NCBI GenBank assembly: GCA_013339765.2
Contig: CM023449.1
Coordinates: forward strand, 19,648,955-19,712,954
Length of the DNA: 64,000 nucleotides
Direction of reading: 5' to 3'
From: Haemaphysalis longicornis
Lineage: Eukaryota; Arthropoda; Arachnida; Ixodida; Ixodidae
Position numbers and translations under genes: made by a program. This document shows positions 44,948 through 56,716 of the stretch, piece after piece; position 1 is the first letter of the stretch; every line of letters starts with the position of its first letter. The notes below the pieces were generated by a model. It did not search any database and was not told the DNA's origin. It saw nothing but the letters and a program-made list of their open reading frames with translations.

Positions 44948-45711
44948 TGTGCAGAGCAGCCCATTGCACTTAGGCGGGCCATATCTGGAAACCTATGACG
45001 CAAACTGCTCGTACAAATCCCGCGGAGACACGAGTGGGTGGCTTACACTTGAGAGTAAAACAGCATTCGCACCTAAATTACCTCAGCACAGAAGCGGGAG
45101 AAAGCCGCAAAACTGTGCTTGAGGCAATCTTAACACGGACTCCGCTCGGCAGAGCCAGACAGGCGCGGGATGACAATTTCGCAACCGCCTTGCCTTAACA
45201 GGTTTCCCAATCCTGTATGAAAACGTTCTCCTATCAGCCTTGGCGAAGCATGTGTGTACCACGCTACCATAAACTTGCTAACAGTGACCCGTTACGACAT
45301 AGAAGTGCCCAAACGCCGCGCGCACATCTTGGTTCATAACCAGCTAGTCGAGATAAGTAAGAGTTGGGTACTGTACGGATGCAAAAATCAAAGCCCCTCT
45401 CAGCTCAACGAAAAGGGTCGAAATTGAAACGCGAAGCCTTCTCTGCGCATAATTAATTAGGCGGGCGTTTGCGATTGATTTGTTTGAACTGGATTTATTT
45501 AGAAGTTCGAGTTTATTTATTTATTTCCTAATTAATTATTTAGAAGTTAGATGCGACGTGAGTCGAAGTCAAAATCAAAGTCCAAAATTCGAACCGCTTC
45601 GACCCTGTCGGACTGGCGCAATCTAACAGACTTCGGCTTCACAACGCGAGGGGCCCATGTTCGATTGCGACCGTGGGGAGCGCATTTAAGTGCGGAACAC
45701 TTTACGGGCCC
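44948..45711. other. Anonymous non-coding DNA
   Basis: A near-duplicate of ATTTATTTAGAAGTTCGAG and ATTATTTAGAAGTTAGATG flanks a TTTA run at 45491-45552. No gene recognised. Confidence 0.4.
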
Positions 45712-45985
45712 GGTTGTCCTCGTAGCTCGTCCGGTGTAACAGCGTCACGCACTCAAACAGAGGCCTCGAAGAGAAAATGGCTTTCCCTGGTCGGCCGTTG
45801 TGCTCCTAAGCACGAGGACGCGGGTTCGATTCCCGGATGCGAAAAGCGACACCACCCGTGTGTTCGAGACTTCGGCGCACGTTAGTGAACCCCAGGTGTA
45901 CAAAATTAATCCGGAGCCCTCCACTACGGCGCGCCTCATCGCCAGTGAAGCGTCGGCGCGTTAAACGCCTCAATAAATCAATGAA
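45712..45985 (+). mobile_element. tRNA-derived SINE (Ruka-like), copy 2
   Basis: The B box GCGGGTTCGATTCCCGGATG is intact. The 3' body carries TTCGGCGCACGTTAGTGAAC, CCCAGGTGTACAAAATTAAT and CCGGAGCCCTCCACTACGGC, then GCGTCGGCGCGTTAAACGCC and a short TCAATAAATCAAT tail. An A-box-like GTCGGCCGTTGTGCTCCTAA lies ~35 bp before the B box. This is the best-preserved of the three copies. The upstream limit is uncertain. Confidence 0.82.
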
Positions 45986-46590
45986 ACTTCCCCTGGTCGA
46001 GACCGAACCTGTGTCCCTCGCGTTACGAAGCTAATGTCTATCGTTTTGCGCTCGGAGGCACACGTTACTCATACGCAAAGTGCTGGGGGGTGATCTTAGC
46101 GCTGCGCCGTTGCCACGGAGGCTGCCATTGCTAGGCCGCAAATAAGTACGCAATAGCATAAAATGTGTAAATAGTATTGAATTAAGGCTATAATTGCATC
46201 CAACTTAATGAAAACTCAATTCAGTGTTGTAAAGTTGGCTCCCATTTAGCGCGTTTTCGCGAGCGGTCCCGTCAGAGAGGCTAAGAAAGCTTCGCTTTAA
46301 TAACCCAAAAAACGCGTCACTAGGCTCTGTCCAGTTGAAGGGACACTGAGGTAGGTTAGTTCTACTCCGTGTCTACATATCACTTTACCAGAATAAAGTC
46401 TATAATTTTCAAGCCATATTCTGAGTTTTTTTCTTCTTTCTTTTCCCCAATTTACGCATACTTTAACGAGAAGAGTGCGCTCGAAACTGCCGTTTCTCTA
46501 GCACCATCCTCCCCGCCGATTTTGGTGACGTCGGTTAAGACGAGAGAGGGACAGAAAAAAAAATTACCTTCCCTCCCAAAGGAAAGCTGA
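45986..46590. other. Anonymous DNA, possible TIR-element end
   Basis: GTTGAAGGGACACTGAGGTA at 46334 resembles the AAGGGGCACTGAC tip of the 57774 element, but no matching right end is found. Confidence 0.35.
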
Positions 46591-46968
46591 GAGAAGCGCG
46601 AAAGCTGAAAGTGCGTGCAATCAATCACCAAATCTTCAAGGGCACAAATCACCAACGAAGAACAAACCCACGAAACGATTTTTCGCGCATTAATTGCAGG
46701 CATCTACGGACGATCTAAATGTATACCGGTACGTGGTTTATGATATTAAAGGTATAATATGGTACTCCTTCTTCAGGATCGATGCGTGTGCTGTCTTGTG
46801 TAGAACGGTTACTTTGCGCAATTTTCAAGTAACCGTTTTGATACAGTAGCAGCCCGGTTTCACACACGCTACGTGTGTCCGCATATCTCATCAGAGCTTT
46901 TCGGTGGACCAACATTAGTTCTTTTGACAAGACGGATCGCTCCCACTAAGGAAGCTTTCGCTCTAAAC
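46591..46968 (+). mobile_element. Non-autonomous TIR element, family B copy 2
   Basis: Partner of 22402-22820. It begins GAGAAGCGCGAAAGCTGAAA and ends AAGGAAGCTTTCGCTCTAAA, so the tips pair through AGCGCGAAAGCT and AGCTTTCGCTCT. The internal blocks are the same (CGATTTTTCGCGCATTAA, GTACTCCTTCTTCAGG, GATCGATGCGTGTGCT). No coding capacity. Confidence 0.72.
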
Positions 46969-48996
46969 TTTGTTAGGAAACTGCCAACTGCCCAAGGGTC
47001 CCCGCGCTACTCTTCACGGGTGCAGCGAATCACTCCGGGGTAATGCGGTGTCCTTTATTAGGCTTCACAGCGCTTGTTGCAGAAGAGGGTATGGGTCAGT
47101 CAGTGCGACCTCCTATGACGACTGTGAGGTCACTGAGGCGGATTTTAATGGGGTGTAGGCGCTTGCGCTCCTAAGGGATGGATGAGCATGCCCACAGGAT
47201 GTGCTGAAGTGAGGCGGATGAGATAGGGAAAAAAAATGGCTGCGGCTTAGCTCCGCTAACCTTGGATATGCAAAGCAAAAGCTTGGCTTAGTCTGGTTGA
47301 GCATCTTGATTTCGCTTGGTTGACTTTTGATTTAGCTGTATTGCCGACCACGTCTCCAAGCCGGTCGGTTCCGTGAAACGCTCACAGAAGGAGGCCGGCC
47401 GAACGCAGCGTTCATTCATGGCTAACGCACCGTTCCCCTTCGCCGGGCGCGAGACGAGTCACGTTGCTCGAAACAACCCAGCGCCGCATGCACGGGAGGC
47501 TGCGGGGGGTGGTTGGCTGCCTCGGCCGCAGCGTCGGTGGCGACCGCTGTCGGCGCCCGCAGGCGCCAACAGCGGGCCCGGCGAATCACGCGATGCGCTT
47601 CGAGGGGCGTGTCGCCGGGGGTGTGTCTCCGGTCAAAAGGTCATTTGCGCATCCTCCACGAAATCTCTGGACGAAAGTAGTCAAGCTTTGCTTTAATATA
47701 AACACGCACCATGTATAGGGTAAGGGGTGTATAATGCTAGCTAGTATCGGAGTGATTCTGAGTTCATAGTCTGCAGTACGTGGTGGCCTGTTGTCGTGTG
47801 AGTAAGGCATGTGGTGGTGGGAAATGTTGTCTCGGGTATCCGTGATGGGAAATGGTTTCCGAAAAGCGGAGGAAGCTGTCCCGGCCGGACATGATCGAGT
47901 GGGGGATCCTCGGGTGTGCGGAAGTCCGCACTGAGCCCGCACTGACTGTAGCCTGGGCCTTCTCAAGTATGGTTACCCGCTGGCCACTCCGCGAGGCTAA
48001 TTTAGTGGACTGTTAAAATGTTTGAGCTTTACCCCCTATGCGTGAACAAACGAAGAGTAAATATTTTTCCTACTTTTTTCTTTATTGTTAAGATCCCGTG
48101 ACTTTCTTGTGCAAGTGGACGTCTGCAGCTGATTTTTTTCACCGCCACAGGGGTACTTCACAATCCAAGCCAAAAAAAAAAAGAACACTTTACGTTGACC
48201 TTGAGTCATACTATGGTACAGAGAAGGGTAAATAACAACCCTTCAATATCGATCAGTAGAACGAACGAGAGGCTTACACACGCTACAGGCGGATACAAAC
48301 ATTTCTTCATTGTTTTCCGTTGTTACTGGTGCTGGCAGTAAGGCTCGCAGACGACCGCAATGAATTTAGCATAAACAGTCGCGCCTCATTTGCGTACGTT
48401 ATTTTGACCAAATAATAGCACCTCGGGGCTGTTATCACGCCTGCTTAATTCTCGACCAGGAGAACGAACGAGGTGTTGTAACCGCCTCTGCGGGTATACG
48501 CATAATTCATTTTGACAGTATTGATGATTATAAAAAATAGATGTCGAAGTAGCAGTTGAGGCTTCCGTGCGAAACCCAAACTAATAAGATGTGCACAGGC
48601 GTCCAAAAGCCAGATTTACTGCTGACTTACTATATTCTACCCCGGAAATAAACAACAGCGAAAGTTAGCAATTAAGAACTCGTACCATGGCGAAGAAAAT
48701 GAAAATGTAAGAATTTCATACGAGTAATTACACGCAGTGGTCAAGCAGGGGTCTGAAGTAAAATTCACTAGCTTGCTACAGAATTTTCAAAAGTGGCGTT
48801 TTCGAAATGTGTCCGTTAAAAAATAAATTTGTATCGTATCGACGAAGCTAGCACGCCGGAACGGTCCGACCTATGGCGCAATGGCCATCTGCGGCATCTG
48901 CGAGACTAAACTACCAAACTAGACTAAACTGTTCCAAAGCTGCATTTAAAAAATACTAGAGCTGTGATAAATGGCTGTGCGGAACCTGCTTGCGTG
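46969..48996. other. Anonymous DNA with a GC-rich patch
   Basis: 47440-47640 is strongly CpG-rich with overlapping frames and no domain. AATGGCTGCGGCTTAGCTCC and GCTAACCTTGGATATGC at 47235-47270 resemble the tRNA-like end of the composite repeat (copy 2 at 14165), so a partial relative may be present. No gene recognised. Confidence 0.4.
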
Positions 48997-49325
48997 TTAT
49001 ACTCGGCAACAAGTTAAGAACGGCACCAGCTCATGTACGGTATCACTCCGCCTAAGCGACGGACCCGGATGTCAACGGGCGCGCGCGTTTTGAAAGGAGA
49101 CTGTCACGAATGCGTGATAGCGTCTGCCTTTTCTCATGTAGTTTGTTTGCCGTCGCTGCAGTAGTTTATAAGCATATTAGATCCAAAAAGATACAAAAAC
49201 GGCTCGTGCCATGTTCAAATTATTCCCAGTAACGCGCTACTTGTGCTGCGCGGAGTGACATCCGGCTGCGGTGATGAGGCACAGCGGCAACTTCGGTGCC
49301 GTTCTTAAGTTGTAACCGAGTATAG
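48997..49325. mobile_element. Candidate MITE, 329 bp, with ~35-bp degenerate TIRs
   Basis: The left end TTATACTCGGCAACAAGTTA, followed by AGAACGGCACC, is complementary to the right end GGTGCCGTTCTTAAGTTGTA followed by ACCGAGTATAG. Weaker complementarity extends inward (CCGGATGTCAACGG and CCGGATGTCACTCC on the opposite strand). TA at both tips is compatible with a TA target duplication. No coding capacity. Confidence 0.68.
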
Positions 49326-49496
49326 TGGCATGTCTCGCGCCTTTGACCGCCATTAAAACTCTCCACGAATCAAATCACAATTATTACCGTGTCACAGCCG
49401 ATAGTTTCAGAATGAAGCTTAAAAACTAATTTGCAAAAAGAAAATGGTCACGGCACATTTTATGTAAGAATTGTTCTATGTTAGACACGGTTCCTC
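49326..49496. other. Anonymous spacer
   Basis: Nothing recognised. Confidence 0.4.
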
Positions 49497-49537
49497 CCCT
49501 TTGCTTTCCTTGGCATTCTTGGCTGCCAATCCTTATT
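49497..49537 (+). repeat. Direct repeat, copy 1 (SINE body fragment)
   Basis: CCCCTTTGCTTTCCTTGGCA, TTCTTGGCTGCCAATCCTTA. The same sequence with one or two changes recurs at 49958-50000, downstream of the tRNA-like head, so this is probably a detached piece of the same SINE body. Confidence 0.65.
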
Positions 49538-49818
49538 TCTGTATTATTTCATCGAGCCCCTCATTTCCCATTCTGATTGGCTACATGCATAGTGAGGGCC
49601 TCTGTTCTTCTGGCAGTCTTGGTGCCATAGGTAGCTTAACAGGGTTCAACCCTGGTCGACCACTCTTGACATGTCGTAGACGCTCGAGTCACGGCTCGGG
49701 GATAAAAAAGAAGGTCCCCTTCACCCCGAGTAATCCGAGTGGCGCTGGCTACCACCCCAAAGCGCAGACAACAAATTCCTTAACATAAATAAACGGGAAG
49801 TGGAGGGGAAAAACAGCC
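49538..49818. other. Anonymous sequence between repeats
   Basis: A 105-codon frame (49471-49788) has no domain and overlaps the repeat fragment. Not supported as a gene. Confidence 0.4.
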
Positions 49819-49891
49819 CCGCCGGTTGCGTAGTGGTCATCGCACCAGACGCGTATTCTGGAGGACGTGGGTTCGGATCCCACCGGGCGGG
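49819..49891 (+). tRNA. tRNA-like cloverleaf, probably a SINE head or tRNA pseudogene
   Basis: A full cloverleaf can be drawn: acceptor CCGCCGG with CGGGCGG (6 of 7 pairs), D stem GCG/CGC, anticodon stem CCAGA/TCTGG with loop CGCGTAT, a 5-nt variable loop, and a perfect T arm GTGGG-TTCGGAT-CCCAC. The anticodon would be CGT (Thr), but the invariant U33 is G, and there is one acceptor mismatch, so a working tRNA is unlikely. It is followed by a T-rich spacer and a repeated body (49958-50000), which fits the head of a tRNA-derived SINE. Confidence 0.55.
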
Positions 49892-50010
49892 CATTTTTTC
49901 TCCACTTTCTTTCTTTCTTCCAAAAATTCTGTATCTGTTTCAATGACCTACCGCATCCTTCCCTTTGCTTTCCTTGGCATTTTTGGCTGCCAATCCTTAT
50001 ATATATATGT
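49892..50010 (+). mobile_element. Body of the tRNA-derived SINE
   Basis: GCATTTTTTCTCCACTTTCT leads to CAATGACCTACCGCATCCTT and the repeat CCCTTTGCTTTCCTTGGCAT, then TTTTGGCTGCCAATCCTTAT and a TA-repeat tail. The end is taken at the TATATATA run. Confidence 0.55.
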
Positions 50011-51149
50011 GTTTTTGAAAGATTTGTTTACTGCTTACCACTCCACCAAAAAGGATAACAGAAATATTTATATATAAATATACTGAGGCAGCCCTAGTTA
50101 ATTCACTATTTTCAGCACAGTTTCGTAAATTTTATGTCGGGAAGCTCGAAATCACCGTAAACACCTCAACCACCCCTGAAATACTGCATGAACGAGCCAC
50201 TAGCCGCCAGAACAAGCGTGTGAACTTTAAGAACCCCAACAAATGAAAAGCAAGCACAAACATTCACTCAACGCGCTTTCGAAACTTGGCGCGCCGTTCT
50301 GGCGAGCCAAGCAGGATCCCGCGTACACGATGCCGCCAGGTCAGACGTCCAGACTCTTGCGCAATATATCGCGGCCACTGACACTGCCTTCAGCTGTCCC
50401 TCTAAACATACTCCCCCTCGTTCTAATTTCGCTAGCTGTACACATTAAATGCCGCCCAAGTCTTCGCGTAAATTTTACTCGTGGGGCTCCTGTTTCACGG
50501 TTTAACGTAGGCGCCCTATTCGGCGGCGCCCCTCTTAATAGCTCCCCGCGCTAATCTAAGCACACGCGTGGGATATATCATTGGCCGCTTGGTCGTTCTC
50601 GGCAACTCAGACCCGTGTGCAACTTTTCACTCATCGCTTATGAGTCCGGCCACTTTTTAAGCGAAGGTGTCTTGCGCTTGCTTCTGGCCAAAATTACGTG
50701 CGTTTATCAAGTCGCATCGACAAAGAGAAGCACGCGCTCGCCCCAGAGACAATTTAAAATGCTCTGTCGCTGTCTCTCTTTTGCAGGTGGCTCGAGAAAA
50801 ATGTACTGAAATCGGCCGCTAAGACTACTCTGTCATCATTAGGCCGAGTTTCCTTTGCTTGTTACAGTTAGTGCATAGTGAAGTTGTAAACGTTACAGAA
50901 TTACTATCTGCTGTCAATGTATGGCCGACTACGGAGGGAGTGTGGTTACAGAAAACGGCTGTAACTCTTGTTTTATCGAAATTATTGCGAAAGAAATTAC
51001 ACGAGAACTAAGTTATGATTATTCTTAAGGGATTTGTGTACATGTGTTTCTACTCTACCAATACAATAAGTCAGCGCACCTAATTTAATATACTTCTTAA
51101 CCAAAACAGCTTCGCTGGTCTTCCATGCTTCCAGTACTAGACTTGCTCT
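50011..51149. other. Anonymous non-coding DNA
   Basis: A 103-codon frame at 50243-50554 has no motif. No gene recognised. Confidence 0.4.
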
Positions 51150-51154
51150 AAGTG

Positions 51155-51730
51155 TTTAACGCGATCGCGTTATTAGGCTCATTTCTCCATTTTGCCGTGC
51201 CCACTAGCCGCTCGCTACCACCCGTGCTCATCAGGTGTCCACGGAAATACGTCACCACTGCCAACCCGAAACTACGACTGAGGCAGCCAGATGAAAAGGT
51301 TAACTGGTGGGTGGGAAGGAGGGCAACGATGCTACGGCGGATGCTATGATAGAAATGGTGCGTGATTCATGAAGCGTCGCGTCTGCGCAGTGAGTTCGTT
51401 CTCCCACCGTTTATGCGTGCGCCGATGAGCCACTGTTGACGTGCCATCGTTACTGGGCTCATTCAGCGACTTTCCGTAAAGGCTAACTGTCCGCTATCAG
51501 CCGTGCTCATGAACCGACCACGGAAGACAAGCAAGTACGTCGGCGCACCCAAAAGAGAGCTCGCTCCAGAAGCTGCAATCGGGCGTGGTTCCTTAAAAGC
51601 AAATATGGCATAGAGAAAGCGGGATGGTAGACTTGCCGACAATGATACTGCTGCGCAGAAGACAGAGAGTATACGTGGTTTCGTCAATTGGTGCTTCTGC
51701 GCAGTGAAGCTCCTTCTCCGACATAAAGCC
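51155..51730. repeat. Diverged tandem duplication, two ~290-bp units
   Basis: CGCGTTATTAGGCTCATTTC and TTGCCGTGCCCACTAGC in the first half correspond to TCGTTACTGGGCTCATTCAG and TTTCCGTAAAGGCTAACTG in the second. GCGTCTGCGCAGTGAGTTCG corresponds to GCTTCTGCGCAGTGAAGCTC at the ends. Similarity is patchy. I infer an old duplication. Confidence 0.45.
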
Positions 51731-53480
51731 GTTGTTCTTAGTTTCGTTTGGCTAAACTTCTGCGCTCGGAGAGCATGAATGGCGAATGCCGTAGCTCCAT
51801 TCGAAGCTCTCCCTTGACAACGAGGTGACGCTATCGTGTCTTACATCTTAAGACCTAAACTTAGATGTCCCATGCAACTTTTTTTCAAATAGTGTCGTTC
51901 TTAGCTGGCAAAACTGTAATAGCATGCAAAAAATAAAAAAAATTCTTTCATTGGCGTACCTTGCGGACGGGAGGAAGGATTAAATTAGTACAATAGCTTC
52001 AACTAATGGCTGCAATCATCAATCAATCAATAGCTTATTACGTGGCCGGGACAGCTGAGAGCTCTTCGTACATGTGTACGAATAACAAACAAGTGAAAGC
52101 TAAGAAAAGCCAAAAACAAAACTTGTAATATGAACAGTGTATTGGTGCATATGTTGTCAACGTTAAAAGGTTTGTTTCTCGCCTTTTACAGGAAATATAA
52201 AAGAAGTGAAACGCAAATACGAAGTAGCAGTAAAAATGTCGTCGATAAGTGTCCCCAGGCCGGAGAAAAAAAAAGAATTTTTTTTTCTCCGAGCCAAGTC
52301 ATGCATGCGTTATGTTCGTGGATTAATAACTACGCGAAGAAACAGAAATCTGTTCAGCTCCCAAGCAGAATTTGAACTCCGTGTTCAGACTGAACGAATA
52401 GTTTCCCGTTAAATTTTAAGAACGTACCAGTATTTGCTGCCCATTCTGCCTAGGCAGTGCCTCTCCATTATTAACAGATGTAAAAGTGGAGCAGACGACC
52501 GGAATAAAGAAAGCTAGCCGAAAGACATCGCACCGATATTTTAATCCGTTTCCCCCCTTTTTTTTCGTTTGTAGCAACCACTCGTAAATTAAGTTTGTTT
52601 TCGGCGTCTGAACAAGTAAGAAATCGCTCATTTTCCTCGGGAAAGGTGATGGAAAAAGCGTGGTGGTGTGAGATATGCAGATTAAGTTTGAATGCCGCCG
52701 GAGTACCAAGTCCATCGACCGCTGTCCCATTTTCGCGGGCATGGTGTAAGAAGAGAACTCACATTGCGACACGGCCCGTACGTGTACACACAGGCTTCGG
52801 CATTCTGGCAAACGACAACTCGTTTCATCAATGTGCCCCGCGAGATGTGACGTAACCCACGCATATGGAATCTTAGCAGCGAGCAATGCATGCGGGCGCC
52901 TTTCCTAAGGAAGCCACTCAGGCTAGACAGCGGCGCCGTCTCGGCAGGCCTACGCAACACGAGTCCGTTAACATTTTATGCGGGCATCGATCCCTCAATT
53001 CACCCCCTAGCCTTCCCGTTGCCTGACTACACTTCTCCAGATTAGCTCGTTTCGTTCGATGTACGCGATGGTAACTCAATACGCATGTGCTTTCTCTGCC
53101 CGATTGTACAGAAGACAAGGCCTTGTCGCCTGGGTAGCGTTTGCCGGTTTACTCATGGGAGGGCGGGAGGAGAAAAGGATGCGGGGACGTTTGGTTGACC
53201 ACCGCGACATCTAACGGGAGCTATTTGTAATTAAAATTACGCGCAAACGCGCACGGCCCCCCTGGCGCCAAGACAAACGTGTAATTACCGTTCGAGCGTG
53301 GAAGAACGGTGGCTGGCTGTACACAGCGCTTAGCCTAGTCCCAGGCACTCGCGACACGGGTGGGAAAATGGTTTCGAAACTATCCGTTCACACTCAAGCG
53401 GGGCGTCTTAACGGCTTTCAAGACTGTCTTCGCCGCCTCGTACACTTGTTAATTTCGCGCCACGACGGTGATCAGCCAGA
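51731..53480. other. Anonymous non-coding DNA
   Basis: No gene recognised. The 156-codon minus frame at 52416-52886 has no domain. A run of TCAATCAATCAATA lies at 52017. Confidence 0.4.
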
Positions 53481-53530
53481 GTGAAGGGGGAAACTATATA
53501 AGGGGGAGTCACCGTGCTGCCTTCTGCGAG
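53481..53530 (+). promoter_or_regulatory. TATA-box-like promoter, possibly of a retroelement LTR
   Basis: AACTATATAAGGGGGAGTCA is a strong TATA consensus, followed about 30 bp on by GCGAGACCAACTAATAAAAA. Such spacing occurs in arthropod LTRs, but no LTR boundaries or internal retroviral-type genes are recognised within reach. An isolated host promoter is equally possible. Confidence 0.3.
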
Positions 53531-53985
53531 ACCAACTAATAAAAAAACTCAACCCTCAGTAAAGCGACGTTTGTATAATCGATTCTCGCTCGGCAAATGC
53601 GCACACAGCGAGCCCAAGACGAAGCCCGGCTGCTGTTTGAGCACAGCCCAAATTCAAAACTGTGCAGTTTTGGTTCAAAAAGGTTCCTCCTGCAGGTTAC
53701 CAAACCGCGCTATAGTCCTGGTTAATCAGCCTACCTTGCCCTTCACTTTTTCCTCCAAGTATCCAGTTTCAAGACCATTACCAACTACCATCGCCACATA
53801 TCATTCTGGCTGGTTCTGTAAGCGTTGCGTTCGCATGTTTATGCGCCTTGAACACGTTGAATCTAGAACAATAGTAATGCTCTGGGTTAGGTGGTTCAAG
53901 GTTTGTTTTTCCGGTACGCAGTACTCGGCTAGGTCGGCAATTTTAGTGCAGCTCTTTAACTCAACTCAACTTACTCACTCTATGG
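53531..53985. other. Anonymous sequence downstream of the TATA motif
   Basis: A 172-codon plus frame (53514-54032) runs here. No domain, no conserved pattern, and it overlaps the fold-back left arm. I do not support it as a gene. Confidence 0.35.
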
Positions 53986-54441
53986 ATGAAAACACAGCGC
54001 TTAGACGGGACAGAATAAGGGACAAGGAGTAGGCGCTTACTAACAACAACAAGTTCATTCCGCCTTCGCGGAAGATATACCCTCGGAAACAAGCTAAAAA
54101 AGTGGAAAAGATAAGACAAAAAGACCAAGAATAGCGCCCAAGAGAGATATTCGAAGCCCACACCATACACAAGCGAAAGGATTCGTCTGCCAGCAAGCCA
54201 TGGATCTCTTGACTGGCTACAAAAACAACTCGAATAAGTCGATCGATGACCGCCCACTTCGGGAATGTCTCCCTATGTGTGTATGTGAATGCGTTTTGAG
54301 TTTCCTTGTCTCTTTTTCTCTTTTCCTCTTTTTGTGTTTTCTCCCGAGGGTATATATTCCGCCAAGGCGACGTAAACTCGTGGTTGTTAGTCAGCGCCTA
54401 GTCCTTGTCCCTTCTTATGTCCCGTTTCAGTGCTGTTTCAT
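53986..54441. repeat. Large fold-back repeat, ~100-130-bp arms
   Basis: The left arm starts ATGAAAACACAGCGCTTAGA and includes GGGACAAGGAGTAGGCGCTT, ACTAACAACAACAAGTT and a GAAGATATACCCTCGG block. The right arm (to 54441) is its diverged reverse complement, including CCGAGGGTATATATTCCGCC and AGCGCCTAGTCCTTGTCCCT. The loop is about 170 bp. Divergence of the arms is perhaps 20%. Confidence 0.8.
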
Positions 54442-54987
54442 TCCGTATGTACCAACTAGTCCGTACCAATGTTTTTAGGAACGAAGCACCTTAGGGGCTC
54501 GGGCTATCGGCGTCTCCTGCCGTCGTCGCCTCATGTCGTCACAGTAAATCAAGTTGTCAAATGATGGTCAGGAAACACGATTATAATGAATAAAACGGTT
54601 CAAAATAAACTAACATGATTTAAAATAATTTAAAATACGGGAAGAATCAGGATTAAATTGTATTATTAAAAATTTGTTAAACTGCGTCTCGAAATTGCTT
54701 TCAAACGCCAAGTCTTCTCCTGTAAAGCATACTTCATAGCATGCTGCGGCGTGTGACACAAAGACAACTCATTTAATTGCTTAAATACGGTTCAACGCAA
54801 GAGAGGGCGCCACCGCGTCAGCAAGGGCGCGGCTGCTCCTCCCACCGGCCCTTCTCTGGCTCCCAGTGAGCGAGCACCGTGTGGCAAGAGAGACTTACAA
54901 TCTTTGAATATACTTATACACTGCATGCTTTGTCCCTCCCCAGGTTTTACGTTAGTGAAGATGGCCCGAGATTTTTCGGTTTTTAGC
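54442..54987. other. Anonymous non-coding DNA
   Basis: AT-rich, nothing recognised. Confidence 0.4.
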
Positions 54988-55050
54988 TCACTCACTCACT
55001 CACTCACTCACTCACTCACTCACTCACTCCACTCACTCACTCACTCACTC
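54988..55050. repeat. (CACT)n microsatellite
   Basis: About 15 CACT units with one interruption. Confidence 0.95.
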
Positions 55051-56716
55051 AGAGACATCCAAACAACACTCCAGTTACCTTTTTTTTTATTTCGTGAGGA
55101 AACAGGGTTTACAAGTGATGCGTGGCAACCGAATCCCGAGAAAATTTTACGATGGCAATTTCGTCACGCCGGGCGCTTACTTCTTTACGGCGGTGGTCCG
55201 GACAATCCGCTATTCCTAAATTCCACCCCGTTTCAGTTTATATCGTTATTTACCCGTGGCTTTCAGGATCGATCCGCCTTTGTTTCAACCCGACCAATCT
55301 CGCAAGGTCTCCAAAAACGAAACAAAACCACTGACACAATCCGTTAAATTCCCCGGATGTCGGAAGGACGCACGCAGGGCATTCGCCATCACCTCGGCGT
55401 TGCCGTTCATTTTCGCGGTTCACGACCTTCGCGCGTCTTGCACGACGAGGCACCCCGGGTCGAATGAGGCCAAGGATCGAGAAAACGCGGTCCGGAAGCA
55501 TCAAGGGACGCTTCGGCGCGTTCAGCGGAAAGAATTCTCACGGGGGGCAATAAACAAGCGACATCCGCCTTAGGGACCCCACGCAGCGATGCCCTTCTAA
55601 GGACAACATTTGATTCGAGGCACTGCTGCGGTTGTCAGTGTTCGGTGTGTCAGTTCGTCGCCTACGGCGCATTCGTTTATCGTCGATTGTTGGCGGTGGA
55701 AGTTTTTCGATACAGCATCGTGTTCCTCGGTCGGAATTGATGTGCTTTTTTTATTTCCCGTTTCTTCTCCTGTTTATTGAAGCGCGAACAACGTCGAGGC
55801 CAGTGCGCGCCTTCTCTCGCACGTCGGAGATGAATTGTGTGACCCCGACAGGACGCACTTTGTATTGCATATGTCAAGGCAAACCTTGACTTTGTAAATA
55901 TTATTTTCGTGTTCAAATAGAGTTCGTTCATGCACGAAGTGAGATAGGAATCAGAATTTGCGAACGCTTTCATAGACAGTCGGAAGAATCATTCGGGGCA
56001 TGTCCACTAGCGTACACACAATATATGTGGGTCACAGCTGCCCGAAAACATGTCTGTTGACTAATAGGGCTGTGTCAATGTCGGCTAAACCACAGACTGC
56101 AAGGACAACTCAGTGTAAACAAGTCATAGGGCAAATCATCAAGATGCCCGAACAAAAGAAATTGTACTCATTGGGGAATAGAATACCTATGTAGCTATAT
56201 AAATTATTCTGAGAAGCATTTCAAAGAACAAAATGGCCGCGTATCTGCTTCTTTCGTTGCAAATGTCGACGAAAGACAATAGTGGACTGGCGCCCCTGTC
56301 AAGTAAAGGCCTCCCCTCTCTTTCCCGCTCACCTCTCATGCTGTGAATCACGCGCGGCAGAGACGCGCGTGAATCGAGGCACCCTACTACAACGTTTGTA
56401 GAACCACGTTGCGCTGCTCCAAGAGCGTTCCCAATGGAACGTGGAACCTATCTAGTAGAACCTTTCGTTGCTGTTGGTTTGATTTTTTAAATGCCGCCAG
56501 GTAGCGCGGGCAACAGCACGCGACGGCTTTCTGTAGCTGATGTATATTTCATTTGTATCGCAAAAACCAAGCATCTGTGAATTTTTAATAAAGGAACACT
56601 GCAAATATCACTCATGTATTGATTTTCTGCCTTATATTTGCGCAATGTCTTGTTCTTCTTCAACAATGTTTTGGCTGTGGGTATGTAAGACTATCCCGCA
56701 GCTTCTGTTTCACTTC
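55051..56716. other. Anonymous non-coding DNA
   Basis: Several frames of 60-105 codons, none with a motif. Nothing recognised in 1.7 kb. Confidence 0.4.

Noticed and set aside
53514..54032. 172-codon ORF downstream of the TATA-like motif, considered as an LTR-retrotransposon gene
   Set aside because: No CCHC, protease or RT motif, and it runs into the fold-back arm. No LTR borders found.
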